From contig NZ_FNCY01000003.1 in assembly GCF_900099695.1 (NCBI RefSeq), positions 227,022 to 291,021 of the forward strand: a DNA stretch of 64,000 nucleotides, given 5' to 3'. Of this stretch, positions 19,291-27,677 are shown in pieces. The stretch is from Propionivibrio dicarboxylicus (lineage in GTDB: Bacteria > Pseudomonadota > Gammaproteobacteria > Burkholderiales > Rhodocyclaceae). Each line of letters starts with the position of its first letter. Position 1 is the stretch's first letter. The notes under the pieces were generated by a model that saw nothing but the letters and a program-made list of their open reading frames with translations, searched no databases and was not told the DNA's origin. A program made the translations under genes and the position numbers.

Positions 19291-20277
19291 TCAGCGTGCC
19301 GCGTCGATCGACTTGATCAACTCGTCGCCGTTCTTCTCGATGAACATCTTGCGCGTCTCGTCACGTACCACCGTTCTGATGCTATTCACATCGGGTTTTT
19401 CATTGATCTGCATGCCATGCGAACGCAACTCGGCAAGCGCCGCTGCCTCGCCCTTGGCGTTGAGATCGCGCTGCAGGACGGCGGCACTCGCCGCTTCCTG
19501 CAAGATCACCTGCTGGTATTCGGGCGCCAGCGTGTCGAAGCGCTTCTTGTTCATGACGACAATCAAGCCGGTATAAGCATGCTTGGTCAACGACAGATAT
19601 TTCTGCACCTCGTACATCTTGGTCGACAGCATGACGTTCGGGGGATTCTCGTGACCGTCGAGCGCCTTCGATTCGAGCGCGGCATAGACCTCGGCGAAAG
19701 GCATCGGTTGCGGCGCCGCGCCAAGCAACTGGAAGGCCTTGATGTGCGCCTGGTTCGGCGTCGTGCGCAGCTTCAGCCCCTTGATGTCCTCAGCATTATT
19801 AACGGGCCGGCGGCTGTTAGCGAGACTGCGATATCCAACTTCCCAGAACGCCAGCCCCTTCATCTGGAAAGGTTCAAGTTCGTTGAGCAGCGAGCGACCG
19901 ATCGGCCCGTCGAGCACCTTGGCCACGTGGGTGTTGTTCTCGAACAGATAGGGCAGATCGAGCACGTTGAGCTTGGCGACGATGCCAGTGAAGAACGGGT
20001 TGCCCGAGGTCTCGATATCGATGGTGCCGCCGCGTACGCCGGCGATCATGGTGGCGTCATTGCCGAGCTGGTTGTTCGGGAACACCTGGATGTCGACCAT
20101 GCCCTGCGTCCGCTCCTTGACCTTGCGGGCGAATTCAACGGCGGCGATGTGCTGCGAATCGCTGGTCGGGTGCGCATGGCCGAAGCGTAGCTTGACGGGC
20201 TGTGCCTGTCCCCAGGCCAGCGTTCCGGACAATCCCAAAAGCATGATACCGACCAGCCCTGCCAATTTGCTTTTCAT
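19291..20277 (-). CDS. TRAP transporter solute-binding protein, DctP family (copy 1)
   Basis: 328-residue periplasmic binding protein. The start at 20277 gives a clean signal peptide (KLAGLVGIMLLGLSGTLAWGQA). Family motifs are present: the Arg that binds the ligand carboxylate (GLKLRTTPNQ), SRRPV, and ALDGHENPP in place of the commoner DGQENP. Ligands are probably organic acids, perhaps the product or substrate of the neighbouring hydrolases. No DctQ or DctM permease gene lies in the window, so it must use a distant permease or act as a sensor. Confidence 0.92.
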   Translation of the reverse strand: MKSKLAGLVGIMLLGLSGTLAWGQAQPVKLRFGHAHPTSDSQHIAAVEFARKVKERTQGMVDIQVFPNNQLGNDATMIAGVRGGTIDIETSGNPFFTGIVAKLNVLDLPYLFENNTHVAKVLDGPIGRSLLNELEPFQMKGLAFWEVGYRSLANSRRPVNNAEDIKGLKLRTTPNQAHIKAFQLLGAAPQPMPFAEVYAALESKALDGHENPPNVMLSTKMYEVQKYLSLTKHAYTGLIVVMNKKRFDTLAPEYQQVILQEAASAAVLQRDLNAKGEAAALAELRSHGMQINEKPDVNSIRTVVRDETRKMFIEKNGDELIKSIDAAR

Positions 20278-20309
20278 CACGAGATCCCCTATCGAATGAC
20301 TGCGACCGG

Positions 20310-20334
20310 AAAAACCGCCCGCGCTGCCGCGGGC
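20310..20334 (-). terminator. Terminator between the two TRAP binding-protein genes
   Basis: Perfect 7-bp GC stem (GCCCGCG/CGCGGGC) with a 4-base loop, followed on the minus strand by GG then five T. It lies 22 bases after the copy 2 stop and would reduce transcription into copy 1 and the last hydrolase. Confidence 0.75.
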
Positions 20335-20356
20335 GCTACATAACGATTTCCATGGT

Positions 20357-21376
20357 TCAGTTCGGCACCTTGGCGATCGCCGCGAAAAACTCCTTCGCCG
20401 TCTCCTCGCCGACAACCGCCTGATGTTTGGCGATGACCGGCAGCAGCTTCTCGCGCATGCGCTTGCGCTCGGCATCGGAAACATCATTGACCAGCATGCC
20501 TTCCTTGACGAGATCGGCACGCGCCTTGGCGTTCAGCTCGCGACTCACCTGGCGCTGGTAAAGCGTCGCCTCGCGCGCCGCGTCCTGCAACAGCGTGCGG
20601 TCGGCCGCGCTCAGCTTGTCCCAGAATTTCTTCGACGCGATCAATACCTGTGCGTCATAGGCGTGCCCGGTCGTCGACAGATACTTCTGCACGTCATAGA
20701 ACTTCTGCGCCTGCACCACGGTGAAGGGATTCTCCTGCGCATCGACAGCCTTCGTCTCGAGCGCCGTATAAAGCTCGTTCACCGGCATCGGCACGGCATT
20801 GGCGCCAAGACCGTTGAACATGTCGATGTAGAGATTGTTCTGCATCGTGCGCACCTTGAGACCGGCCAGGTCCTCGGCCTTGACGATCGGGCGGCGGCTG
20901 TTGGTGAAATTGCGGAAGCCGTTTTCCCAGAAGGCGAGGCCGATCAGGTCACGTTCCGCAAGCTTGGCCAGCATGCCCTGGCCATAGGGACCGTCGAAAA
21001 CGGCGTCGGCCTGTTTTTCATTGGCGAATGCGAAGGGCAAGCCGAAGACGCCGAATTCCTTGAGCAGATTGGCCAGCGTCGCCGTCGACGGCGCCGTGAA
21101 TTCCTGGGTGCCGCCACGCAATGCCGCCTGCATCTGCTGGTCGCTGCCGAGTTGCGCGCCGGAATAGACCGTCACCTTGATGCGCCCGCCGCTTTTCTGC
21201 TCGACGATCTCGGCGAACTTGCGCGCCCCCAGCGTTTGCGGGTGGCTGTCGGGCAGCGAGGTGCCGAAGCGCGCCTTGATTTCCTGAGCGCCGGCAGACG
21301 GAGCGCCAAGGCAAAGACAGGCCAGCGCAATCGCCACGACGCTGAAGAGCGTCGAAATTTTCGGGTGTTTCATCAT
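20357..21376 (-). CDS. TRAP transporter solute-binding protein, DctP family (copy 2)
   Basis: 339-residue periplasmic binding protein. AGGAGG lies 5 bases before the ATG at 21376, and a signal peptide follows (FSVVAIALACLCLGAPSAGA). Motifs: SRRPI, the ligand Arg in GLKVRTMQNN, and DAQENPF. It is homologous to copy 1 but clearly diverged, so the pair is an old duplication or independent recruitment with different ligands. It follows the first amidohydrolase by 38 bases and is followed by a terminator. Confidence 0.92.
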   Translation of the reverse strand: MMKHPKISTLFSVVAIALACLCLGAPSAGAQEIKARFGTSLPDSHPQTLGARKFAEIVEQKSGGRIKVTVYSGAQLGSDQQMQAALRGGTQEFTAPSTATLANLLKEFGVFGLPFAFANEKQADAVFDGPYGQGMLAKLAERDLIGLAFWENGFRNFTNSRRPIVKAEDLAGLKVRTMQNNLYIDMFNGLGANAVPMPVNELYTALETKAVDAQENPFTVVQAQKFYDVQKYLSTTGHAYDAQVLIASKKFWDKLSAADRTLLQDAAREATLYQRQVSRELNAKARADLVKEGMLVNDVSDAERKRMREKLLPVIAKHQAVVGEETAKEFFAAIAKVPN

Positions 21377-21414
21377 GCATTCCTCCTGGTGATGGTGAGT
21401 AACGACGAACGACG

Positions 21415-22389
21415 TCAACACAAGCCATAAAGCCCGACGGCGTTGTCGCAGAACAACGCTAGGCGCTGCTCGGGCGTCATCGCCCGCGTCAGCGTCTTGA
21501 AACCTGCCCATAAAGTGGCGAGATCGACAACCAGTCCATCGACCGGAAAATTGCTCGCGAACAGGCAACGGGCGACGCCGAAATCCTCGATCAGCGCGCG
21601 TACGACGAACGCCTGGTGCGCCGGCGTCCATGCTTCGCCGCGTACGCCGATGCCGGAAATCTTCATCCGCACGTTGTCGCACCGGGCCAGTTGCGCCATC
21701 GCCGCGCGCCATTGCCGCAAGGTGTCTTCATCGCGTGTTCCCGGCATGCCGGCGTGATTGACGACGATCGTCGTCTCAGGAAAATCGTTCGCCAATTCAA
21801 CCATCTCGGCAACATGCCACCATGGCGCCTGCAATTCGAACATCAGCGATGCCGGCGCCAGGAGCGCGTAGCCGCGCCGCCAGCGCGGGCAGCGCATCGA
21901 ACCGGGCACGCTCCAGTCGGCGCGAAACGCCTCGCGCGATGTCGTCCGGGGCTTATGACGAACGCTGCGGACGAAACCGCGCAAGGGCGCCTCGGCATAA
22001 AACTGCAGCACGGTGTCGACATCGTCGCGATCGAGCCAGATCTGCGCCGCCATCGCCTGCGGTTCGCCACTCGCATCGGCCAACGCACGCATCCAGCGCG
22101 CCTCGCCGACCGGATCGTCGGGCGTCCATTCACCCTCCATGACGACGTGGCGCATCACGCGGTGCCCGGCACAGGCCCGCGCATAGTCTTCCGGCATGAA
22201 GTCACGACAGATCGCCTCGTAGTCGCCATAGCGAAACGGAATGCGCGGCAATTCGGTCAGCCACGGATGCGGATTGCGCATTTCCCAATAGTGATGATGT
22301 GCATCGACGATCGGCAGCAACCGATCATCGCCGGAAACGAGAAAATCCTGTCGCGCCTGGGCGAGATCCGCCCTGATTCCACTCAGCAT
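21415..22389 (-). CDS. Amidohydrolase-2 family (COG3618-type) hydrolase
   Basis: 324-residue TIM-barrel hydrolase, first gene of the cluster. IVDAHHHYWEMRNPHPWL carries the metal HxH, and CLFASNFPVDG the C-terminal motif. It is a paralogue of the protein at 18332-19276, with a short extra N-terminal segment. AGGA precedes the ATG. It is divergent from the LysR gene, which probably controls it. Exact substrate unknown. Confidence 0.85.
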   Translation of the reverse strand: MLSGIRADLAQARQDFLVSGDDRLLPIVDAHHHYWEMRNPHPWLTELPRIPFRYGDYEAICRDFMPEDYARACAGHRVMRHVVMEGEWTPDDPVGEARWMRALADASGEPQAMAAQIWLDRDDVDTVLQFYAEAPLRGFVRSVRHKPRTTSREAFRADWSVPGSMRCPRWRRGYALLAPASLMFELQAPWWHVAEMVELANDFPETTIVVNHAGMPGTRDEDTLRQWRAAMAQLARCDNVRMKISGIGVRGEAWTPAHQAFVVRALIEDFGVARCLFASNFPVDGLVVDLATLWAGFKTLTRAMTPEQRLALFCDNAVGLYGLC

Positions 22390-22503
22390 ATCGCCTGTTC
22401 CTGGTTTGCCGCCGTCGGCGCCTTGACGTCCGTCGGCAGCAAAAGGGTTGCTTGTCGAACGCTCATGCTAGCAGCGCTAAAGTTCTCGAAAGAGTGAATT
22501 GTT

Positions 22504-22532
22504 TTGATATATTGATGCCAATAAGTTATCAA
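22504..22532. promoter_or_regulatory. Possible LysR operator between the divergent genes
   Basis: The 159-base gap between the amidohydrolase and the LysR gene turns A/T-rich near the LysR start and holds TTGATA and TATCAA as inverted half-sites 17 bases apart, with further T...A spacing typical of LysR boxes. Its position next to the regulator start suggests autoregulation. This is pattern-based only. Confidence 0.3.
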
Positions 22533-22548
22533 CTTTTATGACCATCCC

Positions 22549-23499
22549 ATGTCGACACCGAGCACCGAGCAACTCCTTAACCGCCTCCGGCTGCGGCAGG
22601 TGGCGCTGCTGCTGGCGATCAGCGAATTCAAGACCTTGAGGAATGCCGCGTCCAGATTGGGCATGACACAACCGGCGGCGAGCAAGATGCTGCGCGAACT
22701 TGAGGATGCCTTCGGCGAACCGCTGTTCGAGCGTATCGGGCGCGGCCTCAAGTTCACGGCGACCGGCGAAGCCGTGCTGACCGCATTCCGAGGACTGCGC
22801 AACGGCGTCGCCGGCCTGAGCCGGGAACTGCACGAACTCCCGCTCGGTGGCTCCGGCCGGCTGTTGATCGGCAGCATCAGCGCCACCTCGTCGTCGCCGC
22901 TCAGCGACGCGATCATCCGGTTGAAGCAGCGCTACCCGTTGCTCTCGGTCGAGATCCATGTCGATACCAGCGACCGTCTGGTCGAACTGCTGCGCGCCGG
23001 GAAACTTGACCTCGTCATTGGCCGCATGCCCGAACCGGGCAGCCGGGCCAGCCGCGACTGCGTCTTCCGGCCGATCGGCGAAGAGGCGCTGGCGCTCGTC
23101 TGCGCCTGCACCCATCCGGCAATGCGTGAAATCCAGAAGAAGAAAATCCGGTTCGAGGCGCTGCAAGACTATCCCTGGATATTCCCTTTGCATGGCAGCC
23201 CGCTGCGCGAGGTCATCGAGCAGGAATTCCAGAGCCACCACGTTCCCCTGCCACAGGGCCTGATCGAGACCTCGTCGTTCATGACAATTACTGGCCTCGT
23301 CGCACAGAGCGAGATGATCGCCGCCATCCCGAAATCGGTCGCTGCCGTCTTCACGCGCCACGGACTGCTGCGCAGCCTGCCTTACACCTTCACCAACAGT
23401 CTGTCGCCCTGGGGTAGCCTGATCTTCGCCGACCGCCCGGTGAGTCCGATCATGCAGACCACCCTCGACCTGCTGCACGCCGCCGATACAGGACGATAA
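22549..23499 (+). CDS. LysR-type transcriptional regulator
   Basis: 316-residue regulator. The N-terminal helix-turn-helix is clear (NAASRLGMTQPAASKMLRELEDAFGEPLFER), followed by the linker helix and a periplasmic-binding-like effector domain (about 95-305). It is transcribed away from the amidohydrolase/TRAP cluster, so it most likely senses that cluster's substrate and activates it. It resembles GbpR/CbbR-like members only in general features. Confidence 0.93.
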   Translation: MSTPSTEQLLNRLRLRQVALLLAISEFKTLRNAASRLGMTQPAASKMLRELEDAFGEPLFERIGRGLKFTATGEAVLTAFRGLRNGVAGLSRELHELPLGGSGRLLIGSISATSSSPLSDAIIRLKQRYPLLSVEIHVDTSDRLVELLRAGKLDLVIGRMPEPGSRASRDCVFRPIGEEALALVCACTHPAMREIQKKKIRFEALQDYPWIFPLHGSPLREVIEQEFQSHHVPLPQGLIETSSFMTITGLVAQSEMIAAIPKSVAAVFTRHGLLRSLPYTFTNSLSPWGSLIFADRPVSPIMQTTLDLLHAADTGR

Positions 23500-23520
23500 A
23501 CCCGCCGGCCGCGCGACGCC

Positions 23521-24807
23521 TCAGTCGAGCCGGGCCAGCCTCGACTTGGCCAGCGGCGGATTCTTGATGAAATACTTGCGAATCCCGGAAATGATCGCTT
23601 CGGCCATACGGTCCTGGTAAGCCTCGTCGTTGAGCCGACGCTCTTCCTCCGGATTCGAGATGAAGGCCGTTTCGATCAGGATCGACGGGATGTCCGGCGC
23701 CTTCAGCACGGCGAAGCCCGCCTGCTCGACGCTATCCTTGTGCAGACGGTTGATGCCGCCGATTTCGTTGAGCACCGCACGGCCGAGTTTGAGACTGTCG
23801 TTGATCGTCGCCGTTTGCGACAGATCGAGCAGCGTCTTCGCCAGGATCGGGTCTTTGGCACCAAGATTGACGCCGCCGATCAGATCGGCGGCATTCTCTC
23901 GCTGCGCCAGATAACGCGCCGCCGAACTCGACGCGCCGCTCTCCGACAGGGCAAACACCGAAGAACCATTGGCATCGGGACGCGTAAACGCATCGGCATG
24001 AATCGAGACGAAGAGATCGGACTGGATGCGGCGCGCCTTCTGCACCCGCATCTGCAGCGGCACGAAATAGTCGGTATCTCGCGTCAATACCGCGCGCATA
24101 TTCGGCTCGGCGTCGATCTTCGCGCGCAAGCGATGCGCCACGGCCAGCGTGACGTGCTTTTCGTAGCTGCCGCCGCGTCCGACCGCGCCCGGATCCTCGC
24201 CGCCATGCCCGGGATCGAGCGTGATCGTCACCAGACGGTCGACCACCGGTTTGCCCTGCCGCGGCCGCTCGACGATCGTTTCCGGCTTCTGCTCGGCGGT
24301 CGTGCCGCCATAAAGCGATTCGCTCCGCTGGATCAGTTGCAACAGCGGATCGGGCGGATCGAGCGGATAGACGTCGAGCACCAGGCGATAACCGTATTCA
24401 CCGACCGGCGGCAACACGAAGACCTGCGGTCGCACCTCGTTCTTGAGTTCCATGACCAGGCGCACGACACCGGGCTTGAAACGTCCGGCACGCAGCAACT
24501 TGATGTTCGGATCGTCCGGCGCGATCTTGCCGGCCATGCCATCGAGTACACCGTTGAACTCGACGCCCTCGAGATCGACGACCAGTCGATCCGGATTCTT
24601 GATCGTGAAATGCGTGAACTTCAGCGGATCGCTGTGCTCGATCGCGACACGTGTGTAATCCGCCGCCGGCCACACCCGCACGGCCAGAATGCCGTTGCCG
24701 CGCGACAAAGCGGCGCGACCGACCGGCGTTACCGAGAGGAGAAGGGCGGCACCGAGGGAACGAACAAGCTGGCGACGCCGGAACTGGATCGGAAACGGCT
24801 CAGACAT
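23521..24807 (-). CDS. amiC: N-acetylmuramoyl-L-alanine amidase AmiC
   Basis: Periplasmic zinc amidase that splits septal peptidoglycan. Order in the 428 residues: a twin-arginine-like signal (FRRRQLVRSLGAALLLS), an AMIN domain (about 40-140), and an Amidase_3 domain (about 195-415). Zinc and catalytic residues are visible in DPGHGGEDPG, the Glu of YEKHVTL, VSIHADAF and LIETAFISN. Its start lies 79 bases inside tsaE, so the two are cotranscribed and overlap in different frames. Confidence 0.95.
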   Translation of the reverse strand: MSEPFPIQFRRRQLVRSLGAALLLSVTPVGRAALSRGNGILAVRVWPAADYTRVAIEHSDPLKFTHFTIKNPDRLVVDLEGVEFNGVLDGMAGKIAPDDPNIKLLRAGRFKPGVVRLVMELKNEVRPQVFVLPPVGEYGYRLVLDVYPLDPPDPLLQLIQRSESLYGGTTAEQKPETIVERPRQGKPVVDRLVTITLDPGHGGEDPGAVGRGGSYEKHVTLAVAHRLRAKIDAEPNMRAVLTRDTDYFVPLQMRVQKARRIQSDLFVSIHADAFTRPDANGSSVFALSESGASSSAARYLAQRENAADLIGGVNLGAKDPILAKTLLDLSQTATINDSLKLGRAVLNEIGGINRLHKDSVEQAGFAVLKAPDIPSILIETAFISNPEEERRLNDEAYQDRMAEAIISGIRKYFIKNPPLAKSRLARLD

Positions 24808-25304
24808 TGCCGCCCGGCCTCGCTACGGGCGCGAAGTTCGAGGATGCGGCCGTCGGCCGGCGCATCGGGAAAGCGGAAGACCAATTCCACATCGGCGGGC
24901 GGCACGTAGCCACACGCCTTGGCCGGCCATTCGACCAGGCAGACAGCATCCGTGCGGAAGTATTCACCCAAGCCGGCATCGACAAACTCTTCTGGATCAT
25001 TGAAACGATAAAAATCAAAGTGATACAAGTATAAGCTCGAAACTGCGTAAACTTCAACCAGCGTATAGGTCGGACTCTTGACCGGTCCGGCGTGACCGAG
25101 CGCGCGCAGCAGTGAACGCACCAACGTCGTCTTGCCGGCGCCAAGATCGCCGTCGAGCCAGAGAATCAGGCCAGGCGCCAGCAAGGGCGCGAGCGCTTGC
25201 CCGACCGCGATCGTCGCCGCCTCGTCCGGCAGACAGAGGCAGCAGTGCGCGTCCCCGGTGTCCGGACGCACATCCGGGCTATCATGCAGGCTATGCAAGA
25301 TCAT
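24729..25304 (-). CDS. tsaE: tRNA t6A modification ATPase TsaE
   Basis: P-loop ATPase supporting TsaB/TsaD in making N6-threonylcarbamoyladenosine on tRNAs. Walker A is GDLGAGKTTLVR; SPTYTLVE and HFDFYR are family motifs. The start at 25304 has GGGAG 2 bases upstream on the minus strand. At 191 residues it is longer than the usual ~155 because of a C-terminal extension (about residues 155-191) that is read from DNA also coding for the start of amiC. The extension is Ser/Arg/Pro-rich and may have arisen by loss of a stop. Confidence 0.93.
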   Translation of the reverse strand: MILHSLHDSPDVRPDTGDAHCCLCLPDEAATIAVGQALAPLLAPGLILWLDGDLGAGKTTLVRSLLRALGHAGPVKSPTYTLVEVYAVSSLYLYHFDFYRFNDPEEFVDAGLGEYFRTDAVCLVEWPAKACGYVPPADVELVFRFPDAPADGRILELRARSEAGRQCLSRFRSSSGVASLFVPSVPPFSSR

Positions 25305-26420
25305 GGCTCCCAAAGAGAAAACAGCATCGAATCACGCGCCGACGAGGCGATGCTCGCGGCATTGGCCGCCGACATCCGGCAGCAAGCGCGGGCGCTCGGC
25401 TTCTCGGCCTGCGGCATCGCCCGGGCCGACGTCACCCCGGATGCCGCTGAACGCCTCCGGCGCTGGCTGGCCGCCGGTCGGCACGGCGGGATGGATTATA
25501 TGGCCAAACACGCCGCCCTGCGCACCGACCCGTCGGCGCTCCTGCCCGGCGTCCTCAGCGTCATCTCGGTGCGACTGCCCTACTGGCCACAAGCGTCCTC
25601 GGAACCCGAACAGCACGACGATGCCATCGCCGAGGTCTCGCGCTACGCACGCGGCCGCGACTATCACAAGACCGTGCGGCAACGCCTGCAAAAATTGGCC
25701 GAGCATATTCAGGCGCACGTGCGCACACGCCTCGGAAATGATGACTTTTTCATATTCCGGGCCTTTTCCGATTCGGCGCCAGTGATGGAAACCGAATTCG
25801 CCCAACGCGCCGGCATCGGCTGGCGGGGCAAACACACGCTGACACTGTCGCGCCAAGGTTCCTGGCATTTTCTCGGTGAATTGTTCACCAACCTGCCGCT
25901 GCCGGCGGATGCGTCCGCCGAAGCGCACTGCGGCAATTGCCGGCGTTGTCTCGACACCTGCCCGACCGGCGCCATCGTCGCCCCCTACGAAGTGGATGCG
26001 CGCCGCTGCATCTCCTACCTGACGATCGAGCTGGACGGCGCCATCCCGGAGGAACTGCGTCCCTTGATCGGTCAGCGCATCTACGGCTGCGACGACTGCC
26101 AGACCTGCTGCCCCTGGAACCGCTTCGCGCAAGCCGGCGACCCGGACTTCGCCGTGCGCAATCATCTGGACCACAGTCCGCTGACCGCGCTGTTCGCCTG
26201 GCCGGCGGACGAATTCGAGCGGCGCCTGGCCGGCAGTCCGATTCGCCGTATCGGCCACGAACGCTGGCTGCGCAATATCGCCGTGGCGCTCGGCAATGCG
26301 GCACCGACGGACGCACACCGCCTGGCACTTCAGTCGCGCCGCGACGATCCCTCGGCGCTCGTGCGCGAACACGTCGCCTGGGCGCTCAACCGCTACGACC
26401 GCCCGATCACAACGGTATAA
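25293..26420 (+). CDS. queG: Epoxyqueuosine reductase
   Basis: Cobalamin and iron-sulphur enzyme for the last step of queuosine synthesis in tRNA. Two 4Fe-4S motifs are present (CGNCRRCLDTCPTGAI, then CDDCQTCCPWN), plus the N-terminal domain with HGGMDYMAKHAALR and a C-terminal HEAT-like tail. The start is uncertain: ATG 25293 (375 residues) overlaps the tsaE start head-to-head by 12 bases, while ATG 25350 has GAGG upstream, gives 356 residues and would avoid overlap. Alignment with E. coli QueG allows either. Confidence 0.93.
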   Translation: MQDHGSQRENSIESRADEAMLAALAADIRQQARALGFSACGIARADVTPDAAERLRRWLAAGRHGGMDYMAKHAALRTDPSALLPGVLSVISVRLPYWPQASSEPEQHDDAIAEVSRYARGRDYHKTVRQRLQKLAEHIQAHVRTRLGNDDFFIFRAFSDSAPVMETEFAQRAGIGWRGKHTLTLSRQGSWHFLGELFTNLPLPADASAEAHCGNCRRCLDTCPTGAIVAPYEVDARRCISYLTIELDGAIPEELRPLIGQRIYGCDDCQTCCPWNRFAQAGDPDFAVRNHLDHSPLTALFAWPADEFERRLAGSPIRRIGHERWLRNIAVALGNAAPTDAHRLALQSRRDDPSALVREHVAWALNRYDRPITTV

Positions 26421-26441
26421 ACGCGTCCGCCAGGCAAATTG

Positions 26442-27281
26442 TCAGCGCGCCACCGGCCGCGCCGGATCGCTGCACCATTCACTCCAGGAACCGGCATAGA
26501 GACGAGCGCCCGGCAAGCCGGCGAGTTCCATGGCGATCAGGTTGTGGCACGCCGACACCCCCGAACCGCACTGCATGACGACCCGTTCGGGTGGCACGCC
26601 GCCGAAAAGATCGAGATATGCCTGGCGCAGTTCGTCGGCCGAACGGAAGGTCCCGTCGGCCTTGAGATTGTCGCGGAACGGACGGCTCAATGCCCCCGGA
26701 ATATGCCCGCCGACCGGATCGATAGTTTCGTTCTCGCCGCGGAAACGATCGGCGCCACGAGCATCGACGACGATGAACGCCTGCCGATCCAGATTGGCGA
26801 ACACGGCGTCGGTACCGACCACCCAGTCGCGCGGCGGATCGGCCACGAAATCCGTCGGCACGGGATTCGGCAGCGCTTTCGTCAACGGCAGCGCCAAGGC
26901 CACCCAGCGCGGAAAACCGCCATCGAGCACCACGACGCGCTCGTGCCCCAACCAGCGCAGCATCCACCACAAGCGACCGGCAACCATGCCTTCGGCATCG
27001 TCATAAACCACTACCGTCGTCTGCCGCGATATGCCAATGGCACCGAGCCGCCGGGCCAGCGTTTGCGGATCGGGCAGCGGATGACGACCGTTACGCCCGG
27101 TCATCGGTCCCGACAGGTCGCGATCGAGATGCATGAAGAATGCGCCGGGGATATGCCCTTCCGCATAAACGCGCTCGCCGTGGCTGGTATCGGAAAGCTG
27201 GTGGCGGCAATCGACGATGCACAGGTCGCGGTCGTCGAGACGCGCTGCCAGCTGCTCGCAGGAAATCAGCGGAGACATCAT
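26442..27281 (-). CDS. sseA: Thiosulphate/3-mercaptopyruvate sulphurtransferase
   Basis: 279 residues with two rhodanese domains, moving sulphur from a donor to a thiol acceptor. The active cysteine is in the C-terminal domain loop CGSGVSA, the form typical of mercaptopyruvate sulphurtransferases. HIPGAFFMHLDRDLSG and the CH2 motifs of each half are seen. The ATG at 27281 overlaps the stop of the upstream SpoIIAA-like gene (ATGATGA), indicating coupling. Confidence 0.9.
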   Translation of the reverse strand: MMSPLISCEQLAARLDDRDLCIVDCRHQLSDTSHGERVYAEGHIPGAFFMHLDRDLSGPMTGRNGRHPLPDPQTLARRLGAIGISRQTTVVVYDDAEGMVAGRLWWMLRWLGHERVVVLDGGFPRWVALALPLTKALPNPVPTDFVADPPRDWVVGTDAVFANLDRQAFIVVDARGADRFRGENETIDPVGGHIPGALSRPFRDNLKADGTFRSADELRQAYLDLFGGVPPERVVMQCGSGVSACHNLIAMELAGLPGARLYAGSWSEWCSDPARPVAR

Positions 27282-27643
27282 GGCGCCGCGCCCTCCTCGG
27301 CCATGTCGAGCCAGGCCAAAGCCTCGCCCTCGTCGGAGAAGACGCGCATGTCGGCCCGCACGAACAACCGCGTCAGCCACGCGCTCCAGGTCACCCACTG
27401 GCTCTGCGTCAGCACCGCGATTCGGTTGAAATCGTTGGGGTGTGCTCGCGCGAAGGCGATGTCTTCCCAAGCCACGTCGAGCGTGAAATCGGCCATTTCG
27501 CGCAGATCGAAGAGCAGATCGACCGGCCCTTCGAACTGGGCGGTATACCCGACCATCTGCTCGAATTCCTTGAAATCGCCGAGCGTAAACTCGCCGTAAA
27601 CATTGACCTGAACCCGGCCCGGCTGATGTTGGATAACGATCAT
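27278..27643 (-). CDS. SpoIIAA-like (STAS-related) small protein
   Basis: 121-residue cytoplasmic protein resembling the SpoIIAA-like family of small STAS-fold proteins (GEFTLGDFKEFEQMV, then LLFDLREMADFTLDVAWEDIAFARAH, a conserved Trp/Asp pattern). Function of the family is unclear; a lipid- or protein-binding role has been proposed. GGAG lies 6 bases before the ATG. It is coupled to sseA. Confidence 0.7.
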   Translation of the reverse strand: MIVIQHQPGRVQVNVYGEFTLGDFKEFEQMVGYTAQFEGPVDLLFDLREMADFTLDVAWEDIAFARAHPNDFNRIAVLTQSQWVTWSAWLTRLFVRADMRVFSDEGEALAWLDMAEEGAAP

Positions 27644-27677
27644 GGCAGTCTCCTTATGAGATGACTGCAGTGTAGCA

